Shown here: piece by piece, positions 1-11,307 of the stretch
Layout of the letters: each line of letters begins with the position of its first letter
Position numbering within the stretch: the first letter of the stretch is position 1
The notes under the pieces: model-generated
What the model saw: only the letters and a program-made list of their open reading frames with translations
Told to the model about the DNA's origin: nothing
Databases searched by the model: none
Origin: Siphlonurus alternatus
Lineage: Eukaryota; Arthropoda; Insecta; Ephemeroptera; Siphlonuridae
Assembly: GCA_949825025.1 (NCBI GenBank)
Contig: OX463784.1
Location: 18,780,761 to 18,844,760, forward strand
Length of the DNA: 64,000 bases
Reading direction: 5' to 3'
Made by a program: the position numbers and the translations under genes

Positions 1-290
1 TTATTACCAAAATATTGACAAAATCATGCATTATTTATGTTTCAACTAATTATTTCTTCTCTATTGATGGCAACGTTGTACATCGAATCCACCTGCCACC
101 TGCGTTGTTGACAATACAACAAATCAACCCCCACCTCCGCGTGACAGAGACGGAAGTGCCCCGGTCAAGACTGGAATGCGAACAAAATACCCCCAGGCAA
201 CTAGCCGCGTACTGCAGATGCTGTGCATATCAATCTGTTTTAGAAATTCCTCCCCTTGCAGATATTATTGAAGTTATTTTTTATTTATTA
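1..290 (+). other. Unclassified GC-richer block with a 94-codon open frame
   Basis: Bases about 80-250 are clearly richer in G+C than the surroundings. An ATG-initiated frame of 94 codons runs from 15 to 299. The predicted peptide has several cysteines near its end (residues about 68-70) but no domain I recognise. There is no splice site, poly(A) signal or partner exon that I can tie to it. It could be an old exon or part of an unnamed repeat; coding status is doubtful. Confidence 0.15.
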
Positions 291-360
291 ATTGATTGAT
301 TAATTAATTAAGTAATTTATTTATATATTCGTTTATTTATTTATATTTATTTATTTATTT

Positions 361-420
<60 letters not shown>

Positions 421-460
421 TTCATTCATTTATTTATATTTATTTTTTATTTGTTTTACA
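291..460 (-). repeat. (TTTA)n microsatellite forming the 3' tail of a SINE
   Basis: A long imperfect TTTA/ATTT array begins in mixed form near 291 and becomes regular from about 350 to 440. On the minus strand it reads (AAAT)n and directly follows the end of the SINE at 450-672. It is therefore best read as the expanded tail of that retroposon rather than an independent satellite. Confidence 0.7.
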
Positions 461-672
461 AGGATACACCCCTAAGAGCTTACAGCTCGCGGCGGGGTAA
501 TGGGTAGGGATAAGGTAGGGAACAGATGATGGCCACGGCCTGTTACGCGTGCCAGCATTCGCTGATGTACGGGAGACTGAGGGAACCATGGAAAACCTCA
601 GTCAGGACGGACACCTCTACTTTTTATCAATGGACCAAAGCGATGTCCAAAGCCTGGGGAACCACACACAAT
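450..672 (-). mobile_element. 5S-type SINE, 5'-truncated copy (subfamily 1, copy A)
   Basis: The reverse complement matches the body of the copies at 771 and 33755: the block around GGCTTTGGACATCGCTTTGG, then GTCCGTCCTGACTGAGG, the CCCTCAGTCTC segment, and the 3' part CTTATCCCTACCCATTACC. The 5S-like head is missing; the match stops near 672 just past a TGTGTGTGG-like stretch. The 3' end runs into the (AAAT)n array. SINEs are non-coding and move with LINE machinery; no function is implied. Confidence 0.75.
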
Positions 673-1097
673 TGAAAGTTACTCTGCTACAAAAAATAAT
701 GAAAATAAAATAATAGTGCCATGGTGATAGGGGGGATGGTCGGAAGAAACAATAATGTAAATGCGAGGAACAAACTACGTCGAGCGTGCATTATACTTGG
801 ATGGGTGACCGTTTCAATTAATTAAGAATTACGTTTTGCTTCCTCCCTGGGGTACAATTCGTCTCGCTTAATTCCATTGCACCCAGTGCAGTAATGCACT
901 TGTGTTTATAGTTCCCTAGGCTTTGGATATCGCTTTGGTTTTGGTCCATTGAGAAAAAGTAGAGATATCCGTCCTGATGACTGAGGTTTTCCACGGTTCC
1001 CTCAGTCTCACCTTAACTCAGTGAATACTGGGACGCGAAACAGGAACAGGCCTTGGCCACCATTCCTCTTTACCTTATCCCTACCCATGACCCCGCC

Positions 1098-1507
1098 CAG
1101 GCGCGGATCCAGGGGGGGGGGCCTGCGCAGACCCCCCTTCCCCGAAATTTTGGATTTATAATAGGCAATATAGGCGTTTCCCCCACTCCATATTCTTTTA
1201 ACATAAAAGGCGGATTCACATGGCGTTAAGGCGGATTCAGGTGGCGACAACGGCGATGCGACGCGATTTTGACATAAAAGCTGTGAAATCCTATGCTGCG
1301 GCAAATTCGACGGGAATCGCGTTAATTACGATGCTATTTTTCTTTTAATCGCCAAATACGGCCGCCAATGGATGTTACAGCAAGTGCGCATTATTCGCGT
1401 CGCGTCGCATGATAAAAATCTCCATGTGAATCCACCTTTAGGCAGCAGCCCCAGCAGCCCCCCGAAATTTTGCCCCCCCCCCCCCCCCGAATTTTTTTGT
1501 CTAGATC
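1098..1507. mobile_element. hAT-like MITE with CAGGCGCGGATCC end, inserted in a SINE
   Basis: The left end CAGGCGCGGATCCAGGGG matches the ends of the element at 62353 and of the remnant at 38173. The right end is decayed (CCCCC tract, AATTTTTTTG, CTAGATCCTCC). The interior carries G and C homopolymers and two GAAATTT motifs. A second MITE (about 1206-1440) lies inside it. The target duplication is no longer clean. Confidence 0.5.
1206..1440 (-). mobile_element. MITE, GGTGGATTTTCATGG family (copy 1, nested)
   Basis: The reverse complement aligns along its length with 63787-64000. Both share the end AAAGGTGGATT, the GCGACGCGACGCGAATAA block, GCGCACTTGCTGTA, and CATCGTAATTAACGCGATT. The left side carries a duplicated terminus: GGCGGATTCACATGG is followed 20 bp later by GGCGGATTCAGGTGG. 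Ends are inverted, as expected of a cut-and-paste derivative. No transposase frame is present. Confidence 0.65.
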
Positions 1508-1560
1508 CTCCGCGAGATGTAAGCTTTTAGGAGTGTTAAGTGTTAAAAAATTAAAAAACA

Positions 1561-3190
1561 AACAAACCAGGATTTTACGGTCGCGGATCTTACTCGTGAC
1601 ACAGAAATTAATGATACTGCAGGTGTCAGAGTTAAAATTTTTTTAAACTCTTTTTGTTTATGTTTATAATTACCATGCTTCATCAAGATAGAAAAATGAA
1701 TGAAACAAAACGATTTAAGATTATTTAGTGTTGTATGATGCTGCTGTAACTGTTAGTTGGTAACTTAAATATTTGTTTTTCTAAAGGTGAAATATTTTTT
1801 TTTTTTTTTTTTTTTGTAGATATCAATTTTTGATCTATTTTAGAATAATAATATACATGATATATAGTTTATGTTATTAATCATTTTAAAGTTGTAGCCA
1901 CCGGTTCTGGTTCTATCTATCTTATATTTTTAACTTAAAATGAAATGTTTAGTGGTATTAAATATATATTTTTTTTTACTTTCTTTTTATTTAATATTCA
2001 ATATAATATGTTTGAAGTTAGGTAAAAGAGACTGAAAGCCATAATAAATAATTTGGTCAACTCTAAAAGCTGACATATTGGCCACTCTCAGTGTTCTGCT
2101 ACGTATTAACCCATAGCAAGTAGCTGCAGACCGCGCGGGCAGTCACCGGTCAGTTTCATCTTTTCGCCACCAGGCGTCGCTTTAAAAAGACGCTTGCGAT
2201 AACGCTCGGACTCAATACAATACAGTGTAATATATACTTCTCGGCAATGCCTACAAACAGGGATAAAATTCATGAGGTCTCGAGATCTTTTTACTTATAT
2301 AAAATCTTGCTGCTTCTTAGGGCACTTGTTACAGCAATACATTAATGCAGCAACTTTAATGTGCTGAAACGCAAGTAGAAAATGCTCTTATCCCTGAGAA
2401 TTCTGAGGAGGCAACTTTACTTTTTATTCAGCTTTGATGTCATTCGAATTAATTAATATGGTGAAATAAAACAATTTTGACATTATATAACAGACAATCT
2501 TCCAGCATATTATTATATCTGTATTAATAAATAGAAATTTACTCTTTTTTAAGTTTCTGTACAATATAGTAGTATTACATTATAACAGAATATATCATAT
2601 ATATTTTTTGCGTCTTTTGAAATTGCAATGTCAATATTTATCGTTAATAACATTTAAATGTTTTAATAAGAAAATGAATAAGAAAAGGTTTTTATTTGAC
2701 AAACAATATTAATAAAATGATTTCTAAGTTTATATATAATGTAAGATTTGAATAATAATATTTTATAAAACCTAGTGCAAAAGTTTGCCAAATATTGATG
2801 CTGAAGAATGAGTGATGATCTCAATAAATCTCTTACTACTGAATGTTATTGGCGCCTCGGGGGAAGAACCGTGTAAAATTTTATATTAGCTCCCGGGATT
2901 TTGATATATTTAACCTTCCTTTTTTTATCAGAGATTTGTGATCTAATATCCTCTTTTATAACATTGTCTCTACGTTTTATATCTAAAAGAGTTTCTTTAT
3001 AAAAAAGTGAAAATATTGAATTTTGATTTAAAAAATAAAATTTTCAATACTCTATATTATACCCTATATTTAATAAAAGAAGTGTTTTTTTTTTTTTTTT
3101 TTTCATTTAAAAGAATATATTTTGATTCAACACTTAATTTTTCTACATCAACCGTAAAATTTTACTGTGGTGTTTGTCACAATTCTTCAC
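1561..3190. other. AT-rich stretch without a supported gene
   Basis: It contains a poly(T) run near 1793-1815, another at 3087-3103, and a GC-richer patch at 2125-2215 with a small hairpin (GGCGTC/GACGCT type) near 2173-2195. No exon, tRNA or recognised transposon was seen. Confidence 0.4.
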
Positions 3191-3192
3191 AA

Positions 3193-3346
3193 TGGGCGCG
3201 ATTCACGAAGAAGTTAGCCAGGTTTCTAATCACGTTTAGCTTAACCACGTTTAACTAGATGGTTTAACACGTAAAACAGGTGTAGTTAAACGTGGTTAAG
3301 CTAAACGCGGTTAGAAACCTGGCTAACTTCTTTGTGAATCGCACCC
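3193..3346. mobile_element. Palindromic MITE with TGGGCGCGATTC ends
   Basis: This is a near-perfect inverted repeat of 154 bp. It opens TGGGCGCGATTCACGAAG and closes with the complement CTTTGTGAATCGCACCCA. The arms (about 65 nt each) include GTTAGCCAGGTTTCTAA and TTAACCACGTTTAACTA, so a transcript would fold into a long hairpin. The terminal motif CTTTGTGAATNGC resembles sequence near 22187 and near 57898. There is no coding capacity. Confidence 0.75.
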
Positions 3347-3349
3347 AAT

Positions 3350-5560
3350 TTGTCTTCATTAATTTTTGAGAGATTGTAACGAAAGGCATTACATGTCGAA
3401 ATAAAACGAAGTACTCCGAACATTCAAGTATGTTGTTATCGTCTGCTTTATTTGTAAAATAAATTTGAGAAAATGAGAGAATTTTAACAAAAACTTGTTC
3501 ATAATATCTAATGTAAATTATGTAAATTTATAATTGTAAAAGTCTAAGGTATATATACATTGAAAACTTAAATTTAGTAAATATTATTATATATTATTTG
3601 ATTTAACATTAATTGTATTCAAATATCTTTAATTGATATCATTTCCCAGTAGTCAAATTTTAAATTGATAATAAATTTATTTGAATGTATGAATTGAATG
3701 CTTTTAAATCTTTTAGTATCCAATGGTGCGTTGAAATCATAATTGTTACACTATGAAAACACTCCCAACATGCATTACACATTTTTATTATATAATATAG
3801 AGTATAGATGAAATTGATTTTTATATTTATGGAAATCACATGAATAGTAATCAATAATAGACGTTAATGGTTGGAGAATTATTATGTTTTATACATGAAC
3901 ATCGTTGATTTTTTTTTTTTTTGTTCCACTTCATATATAACCACTCTAACTAGTCTGGTAAACACTAATTATAAATGAATATATGGTGGTTTTTATGGTT
4001 CAATAGCCATATAGAACATTAACTTGATTGAACGAATCACAAACAGAATTTTGTATAATTTTACGGTAATTTATAAAACATTTTAATTTACAAATTATGA
4101 AATAATATTTTAATATTATAGTAAAATTGAAAATAAATTAAGTATAGGATAAAAGAAGAGGGTCATTACAACTTGGAGTGTTAAAAAAAAGGAAAAGTGG
4201 CTTGATTAAAAAGTATATTGTGATTTTTTTTATAAAGTACATTAGAAAACCTAAGAAAACTAAAAGCGGACATAAAAAATCAATTTAAGCGGACATAAAA
4301 AATCAATTTTGCATTATTCAAACCAAGCTGACTCCACTGCCTCTAATGTAGACTGTTATAATGTCTCGGGGCTCGTATATGGTTCAATGAACCACGAATC
4401 TAAACAATCTTCCATAATCGGCCTATCATAACATCTTAACAATAGTCTGTCTTGGATATATACATTAAAAAAAATATATGTATCCGCCACCATAATCCGC
4501 ATGCACCCCCTAGTCGACCATTTTATTTAACGCCTGCAAACTTGATAGTTTGCAACTCCTTAAGCAGTCGCGCTGTGCAGGTTGCGTTCTAAGCTTTCAA
4601 GGGGTTCAATAATTTTTTTGTTAGGGAAATAAGCTTCTATTTTTAATTAAGAATTTTAAATAATATTATTTTAACATTTTATTATTATTTTATACTGATA
4701 ATATACTGGAGTTTTAATTTTATTTGAACTGTTTTATTCTTAATTTTATTTTAATGACATAAAGTTAATATTATCCTCTTTAATATTATTTCATCACTCA
4801 TATCTCACCTCTGTGGGTAAATGTATTAAAATTTTATGATGATATAAAACTTCTTAATAAGTAACGTTACAGGTATATGTTAGGTATAATATAATATTAA
4901 ATTTATTACAGTGTTTGGAAAGGTCATACCATGAATAGCGTATTTTCATACATAAAAGAAAACCTGTAACTTTATTCCCTTCTATATATGAATACTATGA
5001 ATAGGTTATATAATCTGTGCTTGCTTGGACGTATACAGCTCGTGATTAAATCAAAGGTAGGCTTTTAATAATTTAATAACTTTTTTGTGTTATAAACTAA
5101 ATTTTACTTTTTTTAAAAAAAAATGTTATACGTAATTAAAAAAGATTTGTAATTTTAAATTTTAATTGATATGTATAGAGGATAGGAATTAAAACACTAT
5201 ATTTTTAATGTAGTTTTTATACTTTTCAAGCCTTTTGAAAATATAAATGAGGCTACCATGTTATATGAAATCTGACATATAAATTTTGAGCATATCTGAT
5301 TAAAATGTAAAAAATAGTTAACAAATTTCAAAAAAAAATTTTAAATCTTTTTAATTATATAGTCTGACAAATACAGACATTGCTATTATAAGTACTACTA
5401 AATAATAAATAAATTTTCCTACCATGGCACTGTAAGACAATAACTTTACTAAACAGCACAATATTCATTTCATTGTAAGAAAACTGGAAAAAATTACTAT
5501 AGTAAATTTCTTAAAATGGTTTTCTAAAAAATTGAAATACAATCCACTTAAAACTTAAAG
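3350..5560. other. AT-rich stretch without a supported gene
   Basis: Visible items are a tandem duplication of AGCGGACATAAAAAATC near 4264-4310 and a small perfect hairpin, TGCAAACT/AGTTTGCA, near 4536-4555. A (T)n run lies at about 3909-3921. Reading frames are short and unconvincing. Confidence 0.4.
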
Positions 5561-5562
5561 TT

Positions 5563-5568
5563 TTTATT
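5563..5568 (-). promoter_or_regulatory. Candidate poly(A) signal AATAAA
   Basis: An AATAAA hexamer lies on the minus strand about 110 bp downstream of the stop codon at 5678-5680. It is the first canonical hexamer I found after the stop. In DNA this AT-rich the hexamer is common, so the assignment rests mainly on position. Confidence 0.35.
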
Positions 5569-5677
5569 TATCTTTACTTATACAATTTTTTTTAGTATGT
5601 ATTTAAATATTTTAAATCATGAGAGGATATTAAATAATAATTAAGTTTTTAATTAATTCATATGACAAAAATAAAGT

Positions 5678-5956
5678 CTATTTCATCATTGAACTATGCT
5701 CAATTAGTGAATACCACTTCTGTTTTATGTCCGAATCATCTTCCGATTCATTTGTATCGTTTTCATCATTCTCTTTTGTCTTCTTTTTTCTATCCTGGTC
5801 TAAAAATGACGGAGGTTGTTGATGGCCAGCTAATGGAAAAGGAGCAATGTTGTTGGTCATCATATTTAGTTCAAGGGTCATGATGGCGATATCTCGTCTT
5901 TGTCTCTTCAGTTCTTCTTTCAGTTCACCAAATTCCCTTACCAGACGATTCATAAC
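5678..5956 (-). CDS. Last coding exon of an unrecognised minus-strand gene
   Basis: The exon begins after a TTTGCAG splice acceptor (AG at 5957-5958) in phase 0 and runs 92 codons to a TAG stop. The first half (VMNRLVREFGELKEELKRQ and following) is a charged, heptad-like segment that should form a coiled coil. The middle is rich in Pro, Gln and Lys. The tail is acidic and low complexity (DENDTNESEDD), ending SSMMK. The upstream exon at 7130-7293 ends exactly on a codon, so the two join in frame (LYYE then VMNR). An arrangement of a helical end followed by a disordered acidic tail occurs in many channel and scaffold proteins, but I do not recognise the family. A start at the ATG in 5974-5972 was rejected because it lies upstream of the acceptor. 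Confidence 0.55.
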   Translation of the reverse strand, partial: VMNRLVREFGELKEELKRQRRDIAIMTLELNMMTNNIAPFPLAGHQQPPSFLDQDRKKKTKENDENDTNESEDDSDIKQKWYSLIEHSSMMK

Positions 5957-5990
5957 CTGCAAATCATATGACATGGGCTCACAATACAGT

Positions 5991-6151
5991 CAGACTCGGA
6001 TTGGCCATAAGGCTGGGTCAGGGATCCCTGAATAGACCCTCAAATTTTTAACACAGGAGCAAAAGTGACCTCAGACCCCCTGAAAAGTGGCCCCTGCTGC
6101 CTGAACGCCTATGTGGCCCTGAATGGCCCCTAGCTTCCTAGTCCGAGCCTG
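5991..6151. mobile_element. hAT-like MITE with a perfect 8-bp target duplication
   Basis: The element opens CAGACTCGGATTGGCC and closes CTAGTCCGAGCCTG, which are imperfect inverted repeats. AATACAGT flanks it on both sides (5983-5990 and 6152-6159). An 8-bp duplication with CAG/CTG termini is typical of hAT transposons. The interior is GC-rich and repeats GTGGCCCC-like motifs. It lies in the intron of the minus-strand gene, with its edge about 25 bp upstream of the last exon's acceptor. Confidence 0.8.
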
Positions 6152-6170
6152 AATACAGTACTCAAAACAA

Positions 6171-6291
6171 TACCACGTTCACATGACGGTGTTTAATACG
6201 GATTCTTTAACGACGTCTCATAAGAATAACATTATCCGTTGTCAACGAATACGTATTATACAACATCATGTATATATAAACGTAGTGAATA
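6171..6291. mobile_element. MITE, CGTAGTGAAT family (copy 1)
   Basis: It matches 59519-59635 in inverse orientation. Shared blocks include CATGACGGTGTTTAATACG, GGATAATGTTATTCTTATGAG (as complement) and the terminus AAACGTAGTGAAT. The left terminus is partly decayed (ACCACGTTCAC). Length is about 120 bp and there is no coding capacity. Confidence 0.65.
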
Positions 6292-7129
6292 TCTTATGAG
6301 CTAATTCGATATTTTGTAACTAAAATTACGTAGAATGGAAAGAAGATGAAGAGATGCATAGAATTTAAATGGCACAGTTCAACAAATTTAAATATTAGTA
6401 CCGGGATTGCAAAATTTCTGGACTTTTTACTTCAGTTTTGAACCTAAAACTTTGTAGAGAAATTTATATAATATTACGCATTTCAAATTTTCTGCAAAGT
6501 TTTTTAGTTTACAGATTTATATTCAAGACCTTGGTACTTGTGTTACTTTTTTCAGAATTTTTAAATCCTCTAATATATATTTTCAATCGTACTGCAAAGC
6601 GTTGTAACGCCTTACCCTAATGTTTGTGTATTAAATAGTTATTTGCATGTTATCATTTCCCTATATGTACTTGTACGTTAAAATTTGTATGCAATAAAAT
6701 TTTTTATGTAGTATGTCAATTGACTGGAAGGAACATATTATCATTGGATCTATGCAAACAATTTACATTTAAACAATTTATTGAGTTGAACACATCACTC
6801 ACTAAAAATATTTTAAATCACCTTTTTAAATATACAAATAAAGCTCTTCAAGAGAATGACTTAATTCAGACCAATCTTATATAGTATAATATGAATGTAA
6901 GCTATAACATATTGCTAGTGAAATGAAGTAGAAGCAAGCAAAGAATATTTAACATCAGAGCTATTCCTCTATTGAACCGGATACAATCACTCCCGTCCGT
7001 TACAAAAAAATGAAATGATTGTTGATATTTGTAAACAACAAGAAAAAACATTTTTAGCCAATAGGAGAGCGATTAATATATTTATCTTGAGCAACTGTAC
7101 GAACTTAAGAGAAAAAAAAATTAACCTAC

Positions 7130-7293
7130 CTCATAATAAAGGTGTTCACTAAATCCAAGAGCTTTAATATCACCAAGTTTTATTGCAGCTTCTACAAGCC
7201 TCTGTTGTGTGTTTTTATATTGATTGAGCCTATAATTATATTCAATTCCAGCAGCTGTCAAATCGACGAAGTGCCCTATGCCAATTTGTCCAT
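7130..7293 (-). CDS. Penultimate coding exon of an unrecognised minus-strand gene
   Basis: This 164-nt internal exon starts after a TTATTTTTTCAG acceptor (AG at 7294-7295) and ends at a GAG|GTAGGT donor. Its first two bases complete a split codon, after which 54 codons read without a stop. The peptide has ordered, protein-like composition: a hydrophobic, glycine-bearing start (GQIGIGHFVDLTAAGIEYN), then an amphipathic helix-like stretch (QRLVEAAIKLGDIKALGF) ending HLYYE. The intron to the next exon (5957-7129) holds two MITEs. Upstream exons must lie at higher coordinates; I could not identify one in the window. The family is unrecognised, and the coding call rests on splice sites, phase and composition. 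Confidence 0.55.
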
Positions 7294-7317
7294 CTGAAAA
7301 AATAAACATAGTTTTAA

Positions 7318-7664
7318 GGGTAAGGTAATGCCACCAATGTTAAAAAAAATCCCTCTCACAAAAATTCTGAAAAAAATTTAAAATGTTCTCCTCTACACCC
7401 CCTATCAGTAGCTAAAATATCAGGTATACAAATACGATCTAGTTTTTGAGTTATGAATTTTTAAAGTTGACCAATTTAACATGGGAGTTTCATTTCTCCA
7501 TGTTAAAGTAGTCAACTTTAAAAATTCATAACTCAAAAACTAGATCGTATTTGTATACCTGATATTTTACCTACTGATAGGGGGTGTAGAGGAGAACATT
7601 TTAAATTTTTTTCAGAATTTTTGTGAGAGGGATTTTTTTTAACATTGGTGGCGTTACCTTACCC
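7318..7664. mobile_element. Palindromic MITE with TTAA target sites (copy A)
   Basis: This is an almost perfect inverted repeat of 347 bp flanked by TTAA at 7314-7317 and 7665-7668. The ends read GGGTAAGGTAATGCC and its complement. The arms include CTATCAGTAG, AATATCAGGTATACAAATAC and GATCTAGTTTTTGAGTTATG. The central loop is about 30 nt (near ATGGGAGTTTCATTTCTCCAT). TTAA duplications are characteristic of piggyBac-type transposition. The interior matches copy C at 33014. The element starts about 20 bp upstream of the exon acceptor at 7294. Confidence 0.8.
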
Positions 7665-8042
7665 TTAAGAATGAAAATTAATGTAAAAGATGGTTCAAAA
7701 TAATTAAACAATATTTTTAATACCTGCCGACATCTTTTTATAATTAAATTTTGGTAATTTACAAAAAATTTAATGGGTGACCTTGAGAACCAAATAAATG
7801 CGTGTTCAACTAAAATCAAAATTCAAACCTCTGCTTGTTGATTTAAAATTTTGTATTGTTGGGGGAAAATGACTTGACAATTAGTAACAGCTTTTTGTGC
7901 ACAAAGTTTTTTATGAAAAAAGCATTGTTTGATATTGGCTACATAAACAAGTGATCGCAGTCGATATCTATTTGTTTCTGGGATGAATTTTACAATGAAA
8001 TATATTTAATTAATATACTAAACTGTATATCTATTATCTTAA

Positions 8043-8445
8043 AGTAGAGATAATGTCGGTCAGCTGTTTTTTTTTTTTTTTTTTTTAGCTCCATTTGATT
8101 AACATGTAAACCTTAGCAAATTCATAAAAATTTAAAAATTCTGAAATTTTTTTGAGAGGCAGATATTACTGCCTAAAAGTCAAGAAAAAATTTCACAACA
8201 ATTTAACGAGCCGATTTTTTTAAATTAATTTATTTAATTTTCAGCATAGGGCTTTCCCATGGAGAGACAAAATAAAAAATTAATTTAAGAAAATCGGCTC
8301 CTTAAATTGTTTTAAAACTTTTTTTAAGGCATTTAGGCACTAATATCTGCCTCTCAAAAAAATCAGAATTTTTGTGAATTTGCTAAGGTTTACATATTAA
8401 TCAAATGGAGCTAAAAAAAAACAGCTGACCGACATTATCTCTACC
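8043..8445. mobile_element. Palindromic MITE with TTAA target sites (copy B)
   Basis: This 403-bp inverted repeat is flanked by TTAA on both sides (8039-8042 and 8446-8449). Its termini AGTAGAGATAATGTCGGTCAG match those of the element at 33014. The interior differs (GCTCCATTTGATTAACATG, GAGAGGCAGATATTACTGCC), so terminal and internal modules have been exchanged within the family. A poly(T) run lies at 8068-8086. No transposase frame. Confidence 0.8.
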
Positions 8446-8449
8446 TTAA

Positions 8450-11300
8450 TACATCACAGAAAAAGTTGTTGAGAGTATAAATTTTTCAATAGATCAATAT
8501 AAAACTATTTTACAGCTCTGGCAAGCTAAACAAAGAAGAAAGTATATAAGTATTATAAAAGCTTTATTGCTATACTACATCATAGAAAACAGATACCTAA
8601 TGAAGTTAATATTGGAGGCTATAAATAGAGGATATAATTTATTTCAAGTAGTTTCTCATACCCAAGGCTTGAGTTAATTCAGTAGGATTTGCAAAACCCA
8701 CGTTTTTAGACCTGGTGGGTGGAATACCGTGCATTGATTATTGGTAAATGTTGGGAGAGAGAGAATATAGCACTGATGAAAAACGATAAATTGAAAGAGA
8801 ATGTATGGTATATACAAAATAAAATAAAATTATTTAAAATAAATCATGAAATAAATCAATTTGTATTTTATTTCTTCATAAGAGCATTGTTGAATTCAGT
8901 GATATAGACAAATAATGTGAATTTCATTTCATTGTAAATTTTTATCTCACACTCAATATAAAGAGCTTTTGAGTAAATTTAGATTGAATCAATGAATTTT
9001 ACATGCGTGGAACTGCATTATCACATAGCTTCGTAAATTGAAAATAAAATACGTTATTAAAAACGATTTTCATTTTCAATTTAATTTTATTTGTATACAT
9101 TATACTCATAAATGAATGAATAGTGCTTATACGTACGTTAAATTAATATTTTAAATTAACTTTTTCATTTAACGAATTAAAAAAAAAAATGCAAAACAAT
9201 GAAAATATTCAGTATCAAAATAAGTCATATATTATGTTCTTTTAAAATATTTTGCATTTTTTTTTTTTTTTTTTTAAATTTGCAACAAAGATAATAATTG
9301 CATTTTTAAATCTCAACCTTTAAGTTTCGATACAGCATGAAATTTACTCCTGCTTTGTTTGTTATGGGCATTATAATCATGGTGTCAAATGGAAGTTGTT
9401 GAGCATAAAAGACTGAATTTTTTCTTAAATATTCCAAAATATTCCAAAAAAACTTTTTTTTAAAGTTGCAACTCCCTACAGTCAGGGTAGTTTGTGAGTT
9501 GTTCAGTGCAATAAAGTTATTAATTCTTATAGCATTACCAAAGAATTATAATTCTTTGGCATTACCAAGCTAGTAGGTCTTTTCGTCACAAGCATTTTAA
9601 AACTGTAAAAGTTTCTCTTAAAATATTTTGTCTTCGTTCATTTTTTTCCTGAAGTACAATAAATTGTTCAGTTAATGGCTAACTAAAGATTACCAATATT
9701 TTAAATTTTTTGTTGCAGTCTTTTACAACTTGTTTCCACTTTAAAAGATGGTTGTAAGTGTGTCATTTTGACCCCCCTGCTCCAGCCCTCCTTTCGGTAA
9801 ATACTTGGGTTAATCACGAGAAACAAATTCATTTCGGTTACAGAAATAAATTTGTCATATATATGATTGAAAAAGAATGAATAAGCTCCGTATATTATAC
9901 TTTTGATGTGATTCTTACATTCCTTCGACTATACATTTTATAAGTGTAACTTCAACAGTGACTTGTTATATAAAGTAATAGTTTTAAACAGAAATGAACT
10001 TAGTTTTCAAATAGTAATTAAAAAGTTATTTAATTAAATTTTGTTTACTAAACTTTTAAAAGAACTATTAGTGAAAGTTTATTAAATTTTTAATGTTTAA
10101 TTTAGTAAATGGAGAATTTTACTACATATTATCGAGTAAATAATTTCTCCAGACTGGAACTGTATACAGTAAGGTATAAAAAATATTTCAAAGTATTTTA
10201 TAGCTTCAGTCGTGATTGTCAAATGTTAAGCAATCAAATGAATGAACATAAGTGAAAATAAAATAAAGTTATAGCAAATACAATGATTTTTTTACTAGAC
10301 CTAAAATTTATTTTGTGATGTTCATTCCATTTCGTTTTAATTTATATAGACGACACTTGACATAATATTTAAAGGAAATATTTTATAGGATGTTAATAAG
10401 TGAAATATTCCACTGCATATAATAATATAATGAAGAAAAAATAATTGTTCAGAATTATTGTTATTATAATTTCAGACAAAAATAGTTGTTTCTGAAGCAC
10501 ATTTCACCGGACACAAAAATAAAAATAGTGATTAATTTAAAAATAATTATAATTATAATTGCTCTGTACTTAATAAAATTTAATTCATGAATTAATTGTT
10601 GAAAATTCTTATTGTTTATATTTTTAATGTAACATTCTGTGAATTCTAGAAAATGCTTTGAGAAGTTAAATTGGACCAGAGTTTCCTGGTATGTAAAACT
10701 TTGCTCACGAGATCAACAACTTGCTCCATGGGACGTTACACGAATTAAGAGACACAGAAATTCGTGACTGAGCAACACAAGCTTAGTAAATAGAAATGTG
10801 TATGCGTGCTTTTCACTAATTACTAAAATCTTCCATTCATTTATTTATTTATAAAATTCATATTTAATTGTGTAGCGATGTATAATATAATAAAATGTTG
10901 GTAATTTAAGACATTTTATAGTAATTTAGTTTGTGCCTAGACATGAAAATATAATAACTTAAAAACGCTGTGTTTTGAAAATTTTGTTTCAAACATTATT
11001 TACAGTAACAATTACTATTGTAAAGCAAAACAAGACATTGAATTATGATAAGTTCTTGAACACTCTAATTACAATTATAAATAAAATATGATATTTTTTC
11101 GTCCTTTGTTTTAGCGTTGATTAAAAAGAATGCTATAAAATAGGAGAGATTTTACAAAATCACAATTACAAACAATGTAAAGAAGAATATTTTCTCCAAT
11201 TTTTATGGCATTTTTCCAAATATAGATTTATATTTTCATCTTTCGCAGTTAAAGATCTTCAGTAATTTTGTTAAACTTTTTGAAATTCGAAACCAATGGT
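8450..11300. other. AT-rich stretch without a supported gene
   Basis: It contains a 22-bp perfect palindrome, CCAAAGAATTATAATTCTTT-GG, near 9539-9560, a poly(T) run near 9259-9275, and a weak hairpin CACGAATT/AATTCGTG near 10739-10766. It may be intronic to the minus-strand gene, but no exon was seen. Confidence 0.4.
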
Positions 11301-11307
11301 AATTATG

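Larger units (their letters stand above)
771..1560 (+). mobile_element. 5S-type SINE (subfamily 1, copy B), interrupted by a nested insertion
   Basis: The head contains TTGGATGGGTGACC, matching the internal control region of 5S rRNA. The body follows to ACCCATGACCCCGCC at 1094. The sequence then breaks into an inserted hAT-like element (about 1098-1507) and resumes as GCGAGATGTAAGCTTTTAGG. That is the continuation expected from copy A, whose minus strand reads CGCGAGCTGTAAGCTCTTAGG-like sequence without the interruption. The tail is A-rich. The short open frame on the opposite strand here is a shadow of the repeat. Confidence 0.75.
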
